DNA of 64,000 nucleotides, from contig NC_088654.1 in assembly GCF_964019385.1 (NCBI RefSeq), positions 20,010,998 through 20,074,997 of the forward strand. Reading direction: 5' to 3'. The position numbers were made by a program, and so were the translations under genes. How positions within the stretch are numbered: the stretch's first letter is position 1; the number at the start of each line of letters is the position of its first letter. The DNA comes from Sycon ciliatum (lineage: Eukaryota > Porifera > Calcarea > Leucosolenida > Sycettidae). Positions 1-12,121 of the stretch are shown here, in pieces. The notes below the pieces were generated by a model that was given only the letters and a program-made list of their open reading frames with translations, had not been told where the DNA came from and ran no database searches.

Positions 1-201
1 GGAGTGAATACCGCAGCTGTCCTCTCGTGTGTCAGTGGTTGCTACCAGACCTGCTAGCATCACACTCGGGACTACAAGTTTCGTGGTGCACATCGACATT
101 GGCATCAGTGAGGACTCCCACTGTCAATCCCGTTGACGGGCGGACAGGATGGTGTGGATCCTGAATGGCAACCGATCCTGTCTCTTTGGCAGATCTCAGG
201 G
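1..201 (+). pseudogene. Frame-broken Reelin-type exon at the window edge
   Basis: Three short open stretches in two frames read like successive pieces of a Reelin B-type subrepeat: a first piece with VLSCVSGCYQTC, then SITLGTTSFVVHIDIGISED, then GGQDGVDPEWQPILSL. They are separated by apparent +1 and +2 shifts near bases 54 and 134. The segment ends at a good splice donor (GGTGAGT, GT at 202). The pattern resembles exon 8 of the downstream gene, where QTSC is followed by [13 protein letters not shown]. It may be the decayed end of a paralogue, or a real exon with assembly errors. The match is weak and rests on pattern only. Confidence 0.3.
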
Positions 202-1125
202 GTGAGTTTCACCTCACCTGCACACAAGGGACAAAGCACCATCCTCTCACTACGCAGAAAACATAATTTCCAATGACATCATTATTCTCGCTTTATTGCA
301 ATCAGTTGTAGTGTAATTTCCGTGTACGTTTTACGTAGAATGTATTGCGTGTTCCTCCACCAAAAAGCGCGTACAATAGCTCTTCACACCAGTCTCACAT
401 TCTAAGGTAGCTCAATCCGAATTCACAAACTGGTCCTCTGAGCATCCTTCTGCGCAGGCCATGAGTGGAAATATTATGACTTTGCGCCCCTTGCGGGTTT
501 GAGCCACCCTTGTGCACAGCTTTCTTTCTTCTTTTTCCCTCGTGTTTTTGACTGAAATCTCCTATTTCAGAAGGGAAATGAGGCTTTACAGGAGGAATTG
601 GTCCAAATACCCTCTATCATCTTTTGTTTTTCCAGCTCAGTAGGGGTGTGACTTGACATTGAAGCTGCAAAACTGGGAAATCTTTGAACTGATTTTTTAT
701 TTCATGTTGCTCACAGCGAAATTCCCACGAAATACATCATCTGCGAAAGGCTAAGGATTATTGCAATGATTGTAATGGGTCGGCAGGCTGTGCTTGGTTG
801 TGTATGGATCAATACGTTTACCAGCAAGCATATTCCTCTTCAGCTCATGGCAAACTGAGCAGGTTACACATGTCATTATGTGCATTTCCGTTTAAATCAA
901 ATCGTGTAGAAGAGCACTCAATTCTTCCCACACCACCGTTATCCATCCATTTACCTACCGTAATTTATACCTTAATTTGTATGTCTGTCTATTCTATGGA
1001 CATATAGCAATGTAGAAAAGAAGAAAAAACTAAATATTTTCGGGCCATTTTTGTAATTTGCCCAATATAGAACTTCCAGGTCATGAATTTTACTAGTAAT
1101 AGGCCGAGGAAGTGAAAAATTTTCA
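202..1125. other. No gene recognised
   Basis: AT-rich non-coding sequence without a convincing reading frame, repeat or hairpin. Confidence 0.5.
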
Positions 1126-1566
1126 GTACCGTATTTTCTATAATAAAAGCCCAGGTCTCCAATAATAGCCCAGTCTCCAATAATGACCCGGGGTGAGGGT
1201 GGTTTGAAATAATAAGAGCACAGTCTCTAATAGTAGCGCAGGTCACAATTGGAGTATGCAACAAGTATATTGACTGCATATAAAACAGCAGTACAACATG
1301 CCAAGAACATATTTGTAAGGACGTTTTCGGTCTACTGCTTCCTTCCTGGTGCCAATGCTATTGTGAAACATCTGTTTTGACCATATTCCTGAGTTAGGGT
1401 TGAAACATCAGTCTTGATATGGTCAGTTTATGCCTGTATAGACTGGAGTTGGCTTGATATGACAATTGAAAAAAAATAATAGCCCAGTCTCCAATAATAG
1501 CCCAGTCTCTAATAGTCGCAAGGGTAGAGCTGTCACTGAAAAAATAAGAACTCCGGGCTCTTATTA
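1126..1566. repeat. Dispersed AATAGCCCAGTCTC motif cluster
   Basis: The phrase TCCAATAATAGCCCAGTCTC and close variants recur at about 1160-1240 and 1475-1565, within otherwise AT-rich sequence. It looks like the end of a repetitive element abutting the inverted-repeat arm that begins at 1567. Confidence 0.45.
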
Positions 1567-2236
1567 GCATGGCCAGCAATCGAGGACATCTGAGAGTTGT
1601 AACTTTTGTACTCCTCCGAGGTGTGATTTTTGGCGTGCTGGGCCAAGCACAAGGAAGCTATCTGCAAAAAAACTACAGAAAATGGTTGTTGTTTGATCCC
1701 TTGTTGTAATCTTTGTTTCTAGTCGAAGCTAGTTGCTGTTTGGAGCAGAAACGCTGAAATTGACTATTTTCTGCATGTACTCATACATGTACTCATGTAC
1801 TCAGGCATGCAGTCTCACTCGTATTTTAGCTCTTTTTCTGGAATGGATGCTGCTCTACGCCCTTGGTGAACCTTTCCTGCGCTCGTGGAGCAGCTGAAAA
1901 GGACCACTGGTATGTCTGGTTCCTGGTTTGAAAGTGGAGAGTCGACTTTTGTGCCTTGAAAAGGAGTAGAGAGCGATACAGGTACGTCTGTGGCTTATTT
2001 TGAGTGCTCCTCGTACATTTTTGATCGTGATAGAAATTCTCAGACCAAAGTCAGACCAAAGTCTGATGGTCGTACAGTTTTCTTGTGGATTTTTTAGTTG
2101 TTTCATCTCGTATCTATGTCAGTATCGTGATGGTGAAGTGGAGAGGGTGATTTTCTTCCTCTAGGCTTCATTCGGCCGACTTTGCTTCGTCCTCGTTGAA
2201 AAGTGATCCTGAAAAAAAGGTCGATTTGCAAAATTA
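1567..2236 (-). repeat. Left arm of a 670-bp inverted repeat pair
   Basis: Reads as the reverse complement of 11447-12121 with scattered substitutions, for example CATGGCCAGCAATCGAGGAC here against GATTGCTGGCCATG there, and shared stretches around AGTCGACTTTTGTGCCTTG. The two copies diverge outside the stated edges. The unit contains splice-like signals and short open frames, but I recognise no protein. It is either a duplicated gene fragment or the ends of a very large element. Confidence 0.8.
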
Positions 2237-3251
2237 TGTTGATTTTGAATGTACGTGGTGACATGCGATTGCTGGCTATGAGAAAATACGGTATCTAGCT
2301 AAAAACATGCTTCTTATGTACTATTTTTGTTTCTGAGGCTTCTCACACATATCCTGGTCCTGCTGACTTCATTTGTTTTGGAAATGTATCAAGCAGATAC
2401 ATAGCATGGGCATTGGTTAGGCTGAGAGCGCATGGTGGTGACGGGTTGAGAATGTAGTAAATTACAGACATTGACTAATATAATTAACTGCAGGTTCGAA
2501 TTCAGCAAAACTGAATATTCCACAATTCATCAGTGGCAACAAAGAAAACCAGCTAGCAGAACTGGCAAAACAGATGAAACAATGGAGTAGACCGGACGAC
2601 TGCTGTACTGTAACAACAACCTGACAGTGGTAGTGACCACAACTGAAAAAGAACAGGAAAGAAAAAATCCTGCAAAATTCCACGTCACAAAAAAACACTG
2701 TCCACGAGAGAATCCACCAAGCAAAAGGAGTGTGGGCATCCGAAATCCCACCAGGACTCCACTGGCAGTTCTTCCACATTGAAGATGTAAGCGGCAGGGC
2801 AAGGCCTCACATATCCGACAGACTTCCACAACGCTTGACCAGTGCACTCATGATGACGAAGGATTGAAGGCTCAATTCCCACCATTCCGCCATTGCGACC
2901 TTCCTCTCAGCACTCCCTCGTCCACTCCACTGTAAACAACGAGTCGTTCCAGCACTCCACCAACCAATCTGCAATTCCCACCACTGCTTTCTTTGAGCTT
3001 AGATAATACAGCACTCGCTGGACAGCTACTCCACTGCGAGTGGTGGACCACGGCCGACGCAGCAGTGACAATATCGGAATAAATTGTCCTGCAAGCTACA
3101 TCGCGATTCTGCGTTCCAATCATGTAGCACTACCTTGGCAGTGTGCGAGGGTGCTCCAGAGTCGACTCTGGCTATGCCAGAGTCGCCCTGGGCAGGCAGA
3201 ACACTTTGGAGAAAGCCAAAAAAGGAGCTCAGAAAGTGTAACCTGCTCCCA
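2237..3251. other. No gene recognised
   Basis: Only short overlapping open frames on both strands; none resembles a known family. Confidence 0.5.
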
Positions 3252-3302
3252 AGGAGCACACACACACACACACACACACACTCTCTCTCTCTTTCTCTCT
3301 CC
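3252..3302. repeat. (CA)n(CT)n microsatellite
   Basis: A run of CA dinucleotides followed by CT dinucleotides. Confidence 0.95.
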
Positions 3303-3616
3303 ATGTATCCATCTATCTATCTTAATCTCCCTCCTAGCCACGACGACAATGACAACGTTGGTTACAGATGCCCTATCACCATCTGCTATTTTGGTTTCCC
3401 GTTCCCTGAGATTGTTTCCCACGGAAGGGTAGAAAACAGAACTACAGTCTTCCCTCTCTAATCCGGCACATGTATAATTATACAGCACCCTTGCAAACCA
3501 CCACACTTTCTGACAAAAAGGAATTTTTCAGTTCATTTTCTACACTTTGATCCGACACTTGAATTCTGCCTCCAGCAGCAATTTTTGCAACAAATCGCTC
3601 AAACTGTACTTTTAAC

Positions 3617-3664
3617 TGTTGGACTCGAAATCGAATTAAAATTCGATCTCGAGTCCAACAGTTG
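3617..3664. repeat. Short near-perfect palindrome
   Basis: AACTGTTGGACTCGAAATCG is followed a few bases later by its near-exact reverse complement ending CGAGTCCAACAGTT. Confidence 0.75.
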
Positions 3665-4136
3665 TACATCACATACCATACCGGAGCACAGCTACATGTA
3701 TGCCAGTTTAGTCAATACATGACGTGCACAAACTAACCTATCTCTGCGCGTGTACTTTCTGAATGTCACAAACGGTTGAGAACATAATTATTAGGGCATC
3801 AAGAAAGGTTCGAAGGTTCTAAAACAGGTTTCTGAACATGCATGATCTCAAAATCTACTTTAAACTCTGAAAAGCATGCCAAGAGCATGAAACGACAAAA
3901 ATGCAAATAAATCTTGCAACAGTGATGCCTTTCCGGCTATTGGTTGCCTTCAAAGTTTGCACACAGATTATTGTTCTGCATGACATGATGTGTATACCTA
4001 TGCCATGACAAGTGCTGTGAGATGCTAACAGTCACCTACTCGACAGTCCTAGCAGGTTGGAACCTTCATTCGTTTAGATTAGAAGGGTTCTTCAGCGATT
4101 TAGAACATTCGTTGCAGCCCTGATAAGTATCACATC
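3665..4136. other. No gene recognised
   Basis: AT-rich sequence without supported features. Confidence 0.5.
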
Positions 4137-4509
4137 TACAGTGTACGCAATGTACAGCCTACAGTGTACGCAATGTACAGCCTACAGTGTACGCAATGTA
4201 CAGCCTACAGTGTACGCAATGTACAGCCTACAGTGTACGCAATGTACAGCCTACAGTGTACGCAATGTACAGCCTACAGTGTACGCAATGTACAGCCTAC
4301 AGTGTACGCAATGTACAGCCTACAGTGTACGCAATGTACAGCCTACAGTGTACGCAATGTACAGCCTACAGTGTACGCAATGTACAGCCTACAGTGTACG
4401 CAATGTACAGCCTACAGTGTACGCAATGTACAGCCTACAGTGTACGCAATGTACAGCCTACAGTGTACGCAATGTACAGCCTACAGTGTACGCAATGTAC
4501 AGCCTACAG
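4137..4509. repeat. 23-bp minisatellite, about 16 copies
   Basis: The unit begins TACAGTGTACGCAATGTACA and is 23 bp long. The copies read as almost identical, so the array is probably young or homogenised. Because 23 is not a multiple of three, the array is open in all three plus frames and gives 119-162 residue frames that are artefacts. GTGTAC and TGTACA make each unit partly self-complementary. Confidence 0.97.
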
Positions 4510-4962
4510 CTTATGCACTATAGGCTACACAATCTACACTCTGTATGGACATGCATTCCGCAAAGCCCTTGGATTGACACGGGAAACCCTTGCGTTTTGA
4601 CGAATAACACAAACATGCATGTTAGATAAGTGGGCCACCTTGGGCGGCAGGATTTGTTAAAACCAGCACCCTTGTTTACTTGTATTTTTATTATTCTCAA
4701 TCCGTGGCTGACATAGTGTCCACCGATGTAATGAATGAGGGCTATCAGCCATGGAAAAAGATTAAAAGAACAAGAAGGCAGGAAAAACGCACACTCAAAA
4801 TATGGTTTATCCAGTAGAAAATGCCGTTGCACAACGTGCCGGACTAGAGAGGGACAGCTGTACTTCTAGTACAAGTAGACAGGAAAACATTTAAACACTT
4901 TGGTAAAGACTAAAGAACAGATTACTCGCATAGCAGTGGCAGCGCCGAAGTCAGATGCGCGG

Positions 4963-5271
4963 AACCAAGAGTAGATAAACAAGAGTGTGCAACTCCGGGA
5001 TGGGTTGGTCCGCGGCGGAATTTTTTGTTGACGTAATCTTTCGACGATGCACGCGCTGCGAGTCTTTTGGAAAGTGTTGCCTCGTGCACTTGGCCGGGCT
5101 TTACATTACAAAGTCGGTGCCCAGCACGTGCTCTCACACTGCTCTGGGGCAAAATGCGCGTTCTTCTGAAAAAAGGTGACGTGAACAAAAAATTCCGCCG
5201 CGGGCGGGGGTATCTGCAGATTGTGCAGGAGAGATCCGGAGTTGCACACTCTTGTTTATCTACTCTTGGCG
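4963..5271. mobile_element. MITE with long terminal inverted repeats
   Basis: The left end CCAAGAGTAGATAAACAAGA and the right end TCTTGTTTATCTACTCTTGG are inverted copies. A second inner pair, CCGCGGCGGAATTTTTTGTT, is also inverted. No coding capacity is seen. The superfamily is not clear because no target duplication is evident. Confidence 0.75.
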
Positions 5272-5368
5272 GAACCCAGTAGGCATGCGTGTACAGCAGT
5301 ATACAGGTCTACCCTCGTTAGTATGCCCGCAGGTACAAGACGAACCGGCTCACTAACCTCTCTAGACC

Positions 5369-5516
5369 ATTGAGAGGTCAAGCTGCACATTATTTTTGAC
5401 ATGACGCGAAAGCTCAGCTCGCGTTATTTGGCTCGCACGTTGGAAACAACGCGAGTAACCTGCAGCTCACGTTTGAGCGACACGTCAGAAATAACATGCA
5501 GCTTAACCTTTCCAAT
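5369..5516. mobile_element. Diverged MITE copy, same family as 46308-46493
   Basis: Ends CATTGAGAGGTCAAGCTGCA and TGCAGCTTAACCTTTCCAATG form a terminal inverted repeat. The core carries ACGTCAGAAATAAC and GCTCGCGTTATTTGGCTCGC, shared with the copies at 46308 and 55276. Confidence 0.65.
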
Positions 5517-5599
5517 GATCCAAAGTCTCCGACGCCTGATACGCGTTCATGCAAGTGTGGATAGTAGATAATACTCGTTAGAAGACAACAATTGCGACC

Positions 5600-5862
5600 C
5601 CCCCCCCCCCCCCCCCCGGGTTGTCAACTAACGAGAGTAGACCTGTAACGCAAATTATAATAAGTATGACAGGCGCGGGGAAACTACATGCACATGAGTG
5701 GCATCATATCACCTGATCCCAACAGGTTAAGCGGGTGCACGTGCACAGTAGTACAATGTATTCGTAGCACAACGATTACGACAACGAACACCCCATCCCA
5801 CAGGGCTAACTTTATGTTTCTTCTTCTTCTTCTTCTTCTTCTTCTTCTTCTTCTTCTTCTTC
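5600..5862. repeat. Poly-C tract and (TTC)n microsatellite
   Basis: Poly-C lies near 5600-5618 and a TTC run at about 5819-5862, with no coding sequence between them. Confidence 0.9.
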
Positions 5863-6659
5863 GGTAACTACAAGTCATAATAAAATTTAATATGAAAATG
5901 ACTGTGAACTTTATGTTTGATCAGTGACCATGCTGCCTAGACCTTACTGGCCCAGCTGGGACTTACCTTTCAACTTGGTGTCCACTGGGCTATTACATGT
6001 ATACAAGCCCACAGGCACTCGACAAAGGATGGGCGAGGAGCACTGGACGACTCTGTTCACACTCGCCAGCTGCCGGTCTGGTTTTCCAAAAACGTTCTTG
6101 TGTTCTTAAGCCGTGCTCGCACGGAATAGGCAACCAAAAGGCTTTCTCTGTAGCCAGAAGCCTTAGACTGGATCGGCAAGCAACAAGCTTTCCTCACGAC
6201 CTTATTGGCTATCGTCTTTCTGACTACTGCAGTCCACTAGAAGTCAGATCATCGAAAGTTTCCTTTGAGAACGGGTTGAAAAAGCATGAAGTAAAAACCA
6301 AAGCTACTATCACTATCACTGGTAAGTTAGTTGTAGATCTACCACAGTACCAGTGAGTTACATAGTCATTGTCATAGGTCCTCTTAGTGTGAGTGATAAA
6401 ACCTCCTCTATTGCTGAACTCACAAGTTGTGATACAAACGATAGTAATTACAATCATTACGTGTACCTATCCACAATCCTGCTACATACTGGACCTGGTA
6501 GATCTGCCAAGTAGGCCTTGTCAGCATCGTTGTTTATTGTCATCTGTTTGTAGCATGCTGGCAGTTGTTCTGACATGAACTTTGACCACTAGGTTCACAG
6601 ATTGACCCTGGAAGGTGCGTTATCGTTAGTTAGTGTGTGGCTACTATCTGTAGTAGATG
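5863..6659. other. No gene recognised
   Basis: A 119-codon open frame (5997-6356, plus) has no recognisable domain and no splice context. Confidence 0.45.
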
Positions 6660-6746
6660 AGTACAGTGCTGGCAACTGAAATCCGACCCCCTTGCCCGCG
6701 CGGCGCGCTGGCAAGTGGGTCGGATTTCAGTTGCCAGCACTGTACT
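6660..6746. mobile_element. Short hairpin element
   Basis: AGTACAGTGCTGGCAACTGA at the left is matched by TCAGTTGCCAGCACTGTACT at the right, around a GC-rich loop. One arm of the same sequence recurs at 35551-35582, so this is a dispersed family. Confidence 0.8.
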
Positions 6747-9118
6747 ACAAAAATTGTATTGTACTTATCTGCCAACTCTGATGTTCGCCTTCTTTATGCA
6801 GAGGCGCTTGGGCGGACTACGACCACAACAGGCGAGGACGCATAGTGCTCCTGACTACAACCATAACCCGGTTGGCAGGGTCACGGTCTTGCGACCATTT
6901 GAACCGTATTGCCTTGTAACATGTTACTTTGAAATCGAAAAACAGAAACTGATCCTTTTTTAATATTAAATTGATGCCGCTCTCTCGTGTGCTCCCAACA
7001 ATTCTCAATAGCAACATCAGGTGGTTCTTCCTTTGTCTTTCTGCGAAGTCGTACAGGATACTAGTAACCAGTTATGCTAGGCTGTGTAGACAAGCGCTCA
7101 GCTGGAAGCGCTTGCAAATGCTTCGAAACTGCAACGATCGAATGCTCTCGATCGATCGCTTCAAGTGAATGAAAATTAATAATTTTAAAATAATTTTTTT
7201 GTTGAGTGAGTAGTTAGTTACAATAGCTCGTCGTCGCAGTTGTGAATATTCTGGAGTTCATGAGGCCAAACGAAGGCTACTCGAAGCTGAGAACCATTTA
7301 TTTTGGTCTCGACATAGTGGCGTTGCGACCAACTCAGAACAAATAGCTGTAGTAACCTGTCAAGAATCTGAGAACTAGTCAACAAAGCTGAGGAGGAGCA
7401 GAGGTGTTTCCATCGACAACGTAGGATGGAGATTTCAACATGCTTCTACAGCTGAAGCGACTTTCAATGCAGAGACGATCGCTGATCATCTACTATTCTA
7501 GGTATTAGATGTGGCTGTCAAACGCTTCTGGCCTTGGATGTGGATACGACGAGTTTATGCTCAACGTGCAGTTGTTCATGATGCACCTGAGGTGCAGCTA
7601 ACGCTGCTGCAAACATGGTGTTCAACAATGATTGAATCTCAGGGAGAACAGCATGAACCCAGCCGTTCTGTGTATAAAACTATCCCTGACACTGAGCTGT
7701 GTTGGCCAGCACAAGAACCCGTAGTGTGTGTAGGCTGCAATTTTACTAGGTGCTGATCTTATAGTGTGCTGGATGGTCAAGGGAATGAAGCCCTACCTGA
7801 ATCAAACCCACAATGTTCTGCACATGGACAAGCAACTAAAGAGAGCAGAGTGACAATGATCCTTACAAACATGCTTTCTTGGATAATTTCTTCTTGGATA
7901 CTTTCTTGGATATTTTCTTGGATATTTTTTTTTCCAACATGCTTTCTTGGATATTTCACCTACAAGTAGGGTTATCCCTCCGGTCCATTTTTTCGCTGAC
8001 TCGCCCTTGTCCAATCCGCCCCAAACTTTGTGTACATGACCCTCAAATAGAAATAATTTCCACCAGAAAAACCATTGTTGAAATGTTTGGCCTGTAGTAT
8101 ACATCATGTAGGTCTGCTTCTGCTGATCATGGCTCATGTATGCAATGGAATGGAATGGCTGGATTGATGATATGAATCCAGCCATGAAGGTCAGATGAGC
8201 TACCGGTATGCGTAAATCCTTTTGATGCTGTGCCTGTTTTTCATTCTCACATTCCTCCGGACTTCGTTCGCTAAATAAACTGCTAGGCTAGTCCTCTCTT
8301 CTTTTCACTATTCGCCAGACTCTAAGTTTCCCGAAAAGTCCCCGCACGAATGTACCCTCGCCAACTACGGTTCATGTGTAGTTCCACTCGCTACTTCGCT
8401 GTTTGTGGCAGTTTGAGAGATTACTATCCTAACTTGCCCTGGAGGCGGTAAGCTTTTACTTGCAGTGCTGAACCGGCTCAGCTTATGATGGAGCTTATAG
8501 TGAGTATCTGCATGTGGATGTAAATGCCTAAGAGGAGAGGAGTCTAGGTTTTAGGCGAGAGAATCTGGCCACTGTCATGTGGATATGTTTTGGTGTGTGC
8601 ACGGCTTCCTGTGGTCAGTCAAATCAGTCATGATCTTGAGCGTTTCCTATTTACTTATATCTCGACCCTCTGCTTGCCAACATACCGTACTTGTGCGCAC
8701 AAAAGCATGTGTGCTCAAATCTGAATAGATTCTGGGTTGGACGGAATCAAACTAACACCCGAAGCACAGAAGTAATAATAATTGTAGTTTCGACTAGGCA
8801 CTTCGTACGATTTCTTCTTAAGTCGAAAACAGTAGTGATTGAAGCCGCAGCAAGCAAGTCCTTATATCTGGCACTTTGGTGGTCAGAGCAGTGACAAAAA
8901 TAGCACCTAAGAAAGCGCTAGTGGCGCCAACTGCATAGTGAGACAATCAATACAGAGCGTATTATCCAACAACAGTGGGGACTACGGTACCACAATGTCA
9001 AAACAACTTTCGCACATACTTCTTCTAAACACACAGTTCAGGCTTCAGAGTTTGCAATGCACACCGCCTCCAGGAGAGCAAGGTCAGGTTTGTTGCGCGC
9101 ACGCGCTTGGATATTGAG
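6747..9118. other. No gene recognised
   Basis: Short unassigned frames, for example 7511-7756 plus (81 residues). A small array of CTTGGATATTTT-like repeats lies at 7870-7960. No family assignment is possible. Confidence 0.45.
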
Positions 9119-9408
9119 GTGCGAGTGAGTGCTGTGTTTGCAGACTGCGAGTGAGTGCTGTGTTTGCAGACCGCGAGTGAGTGCTGTGTTTGCAGACTGC
9201 GAGTGAGTGGTGTGTTTGCAGACTGCAAGTGAGTGCTGTGTTTGCAGACTGCGAGTGAGTGGTGTGTTTGCAGACTGCAAGTGAGTGCTGTGTTTGCAGA
9301 CTGCGAGTGAGTGCTGTGTTTGCAGACTGCAAGTGAGTGCTGTGTTTGCAGACTGCGAGTGAGTGGTGTGTTTGTAGACTGCGAGTGAGTGCTGTGTTTG
9401 CAGACTGC
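9119..9408. repeat. 26-bp minisatellite, about 11 copies
   Basis: Each unit reads ACTGCGAGTGAGTGCTG followed by TGTTTGCAG, with G/A and C/G variants at fixed sites. Every unit contains a GTGAGT splice-donor consensus and a TTTGCAG acceptor-like end. Confidence 0.95.
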
Positions 9409-9959
9409 ACTCAGGCAGGTCGGTGACGATGCCAGGTGACGGAGTATTGCAGAGTCCTTCTCACTATCACCATCGTCAGGGGGTCCATTCGTAGGGTTCC
9501 TGCTATGCAGTGACAAGGTTAAGGAGCGTCTCCGCAACAACTCCCTGCAGGAAGTGGCTGAGGCGGAATCGATGCGTGGAACAGTGCGTGACCCCTCACC
9601 CGGCAGAGACGCCACCAGCAGCACAGCTGAACGAACCCGAAAAACTGGGTTGTGTCGCTTGACCAACTGATGTTGGTAGCGCACCCGCTTTATGAAATGG
9701 CCGTAAATACATGCCTGCTCACATGCACCCACTCGCCCCCACCCCTCTCTCTAACTTTGCAAAGCTCCGGCAAAGAGTGCACCTTCCAGCACCACCATAG
9801 CTTTGACCCTGGCATGGAGCCTCATCAATGCATGGCTGCTGGTAGGTGTAACTTATGTGTCAATGCACAAATAACTATATTGAACGGACTTTATAAATGT
9901 AGTACCTGCACTACCAGGCATACATGCAAAACATTTCAGTGTGTGCTGAAGAAATTCCA

Positions 9960-10525
9960 CTGCTGGGCATACTCATGGTTGATAAATATGGTGGTAAAGA
10001 CACACCTGGCAATATGGCGGTAAACACACGCCTGCCCACACACGCTCTCTAGGCTGCAAAGTTCTGGCACAGAGCTCTCCTTCTCACCACCACCACCATC
10101 AGTTCGCACCATATTTATCAACCATAAGTACAGCTGCAGTGATGTCTTCAATTTCATTCTCCCGAGTCAAGCTCCGTATGAAGACATCCAAGAAGAAGAT
10201 TGCCTGACGAGTCCAGCGGGGACGAAACGTACGTCGCAATCGAGCTATGCCGTTGCTGTGTCATCATCTATGTGCCATGCGCTACTTGATGTACCAGCCT
10301 GCTATGCCGGATACCGCCAGCCACGCATCGACCAGGCGCCAGGCGCGAACTGATGGTGGTGGTGGTGAGAAGGAGAGCTCTGGCACCAGAACTTTGCAGC
10401 CTAGAGAGCGTGTGTGGGCAGGCGTGTGTTTACCGCCATATTGCCAGGTGTGTCTTTACCACCATATTCATCAACCATAAGTACAGCTGCAGTAATGTCT
10501 TCAATTTCATTCTCCTGGGCATACT
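9960..10525. repeat. Inverted duplication of about 130 bp
   Basis: GTAAAGACACACCTGGCAAT through to the ACCACCACCACCATCAGTTC block (about 9993-10105) recurs in reverse at about 10350-10475. The ATTTATCAACCATAAGTACA block at 10113 is repeated in direct orientation at about 10470. A foldback-type element or local rearrangement. Confidence 0.7.
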
Positions 10526-10554
10526 CCTTGATTTAAATAGATCTTCAGAGATCA

Positions 10555-10611
10555 GACACACTCTATCTCTCTCTACCTCATTCTATCTCTCTCCATCTAT
10601 CTATCTATCTA

Positions 10612-10686
<75 letters not shown>

Positions 10687-10690
10687 TTCC
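10555..10690. repeat. (CT)n/(ATCT)n microsatellite
   Basis: Long CT run with ATCT ends. It interrupts the edge of the palindromic block that follows. Confidence 0.95.
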
Positions 10691-10693
10691 ACT

Positions 10694-11337
10694 CAGGCCC
10701 GAACGTACCTTGCCAGAGTTCTCAAACTGACAAGTCAGTGAGCTCTGCGTATTGCAAACAGCAAAGGCACTACCCCACATGAGAGTGCTCAACTACTACA
10801 AGAGCAGGAGCGAAAATACTCAATCTGCGGACAGCATGCTGTTTCGTTCTCAACAGCATGCTGTCCGCAGATTGAGTATTTTCGCTCCTGCTCTTGTAGT
10901 AGTTAAGCACTCTCATGTGGGGTAGTGCCTTTGTTGTTTGCATTACGCAGAGCTCACTGACTTGTCAGTTTGAGCACTCTGGCAAGGTACGTTCGGGCCT
11001 GATTGGAAATTTTATTTCCATTGCTATCAGGTTCGGCCTCATTTCCTCTGTGCTGCGCTGATGAGTTCACAAAGAACGAAACAGCATGCTGTCCGCAGAT
11101 TGAGTATTTTCGCTCCTGCTCTTGTAGTAGTTGAGCACTCTCATGTGGGGTAGTGCCTTTGCTGTTTGCATGACGCAGAGCTCACTGACTTGTCAGTTTG
11201 AGCACTCTCGCAAGATACGTTCGGGCCTAATTGGAAATTTTTATTTCCATTGCTATCAGGTTCGGCCTCATTTCCACTGTGCTGCGCTGATGAGTTCACA
11301 AAGAACGAAACAGCATGCTGTCCGCAGATTGAGTATC
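10694..11337. repeat. Palindrome plus tandem 228-bp units
   Basis: A left arm (10694-10848) is the reverse complement of 10854-11002 across a loop of about 7 bases, with the apex at CAGCATGCTG. The right-hand unit, beginning CAGCATGCTGTCCGCAGATT, then repeats in direct orientation at 11082 and again, truncated, at 11311 (periods 228 and 229). The same 30-bp end sequence recurs alone near 37398-37427, so this is a dispersed mobile family. Confidence 0.85.
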
Positions 11338-11450
11338 TATCTATTTATCTATCTATCTCCATCTCTATCTCTCTATCTCTCTATCTCTCTATCTCTCTAT
11401 CTCTCTCTCTCTCTCTCTCTCTTTCTTTCTCTTTTCTCTCTCTCTCTCAT
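11334..11450. repeat. (CTAT)n/(CT)n microsatellite
   Basis: CTAT and CT repeats; the third copy of the 228-bp unit is cut off exactly where this begins. Confidence 0.95.
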
Positions 11451-12121
11451 AATTTTGCGAATCAACCTTTTTTCAGCATCACTTTTCAACGAGGACAAAG
11501 CAAAGTCGGCCAAACGAAGCCTAGAGGAAGAAAATCACCCTCTCCACTTCACCATCACGATACTGACATAGGTACGAGACGAAACAACTAAAAAATCCAC
11601 AAGAAAACTGTATGACCATCTTCGGGCTGACTTTGGTCTGACTTTGGTCTGAGAATGTTCTATCATGATCAAAAGTGTACAAGGAGCACTCAAAAATAAG
11701 CTACAGATGTACCTTTATCACTCTCTACTCCTTTTTCAAGACACAAAAGTCGACTGTCCACTTTCAAACCAGGAACCAGACATACCAGTGGTCCTTTTCA
11801 GCTGCTCCACGAGCGCAGGTAATGTTCACCAAGGGCCGCAGAGCAGAATCCATTCCAGAAAAAGAGCTAAAATACGAGTGAGACTGCATATCTGAGTACA
11901 TGCACGAGTACATGCAGAAAATAGTCAATTTCAGCGTCTCTGCTCCAAAAAGCAACTAGCTTCGACTAGCTACAAAGACTACACCAAAGGATCAAACAAC
12001 AACCATTTTCTTCAGTTTTTTTGGCAGATGGCTTCCTTGTGATTGAGCCAGCACGCCAAAAATCCCACTTGGGAGGAGTACAAAATTACAACTCTCAGAT
12101 GTCCTCGATTGCTGGCCATGT
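11447..12121 (+). repeat. Right arm of the 670-bp inverted repeat pair
   Basis: Inverted copy of 1567-2236. It contains a short lysine- and glutamate-rich open stretch near 11480-11570 (FNEDKAKSAKRSLEEEN) that could be an exon fragment, but no family is recognised. A (C)n/(CT)n tract at 12130-12180 lies just outside the arm. Confidence 0.8.

Noticed and set aside
4137..4509. CRISPR-like array
   Set aside because: No unique spacers; head-to-tail identical units in a eukaryotic genome.
4141..4629. 162-residue repetitive protein
   Set aside because: By-product of a 23-bp minisatellite open in three frames.
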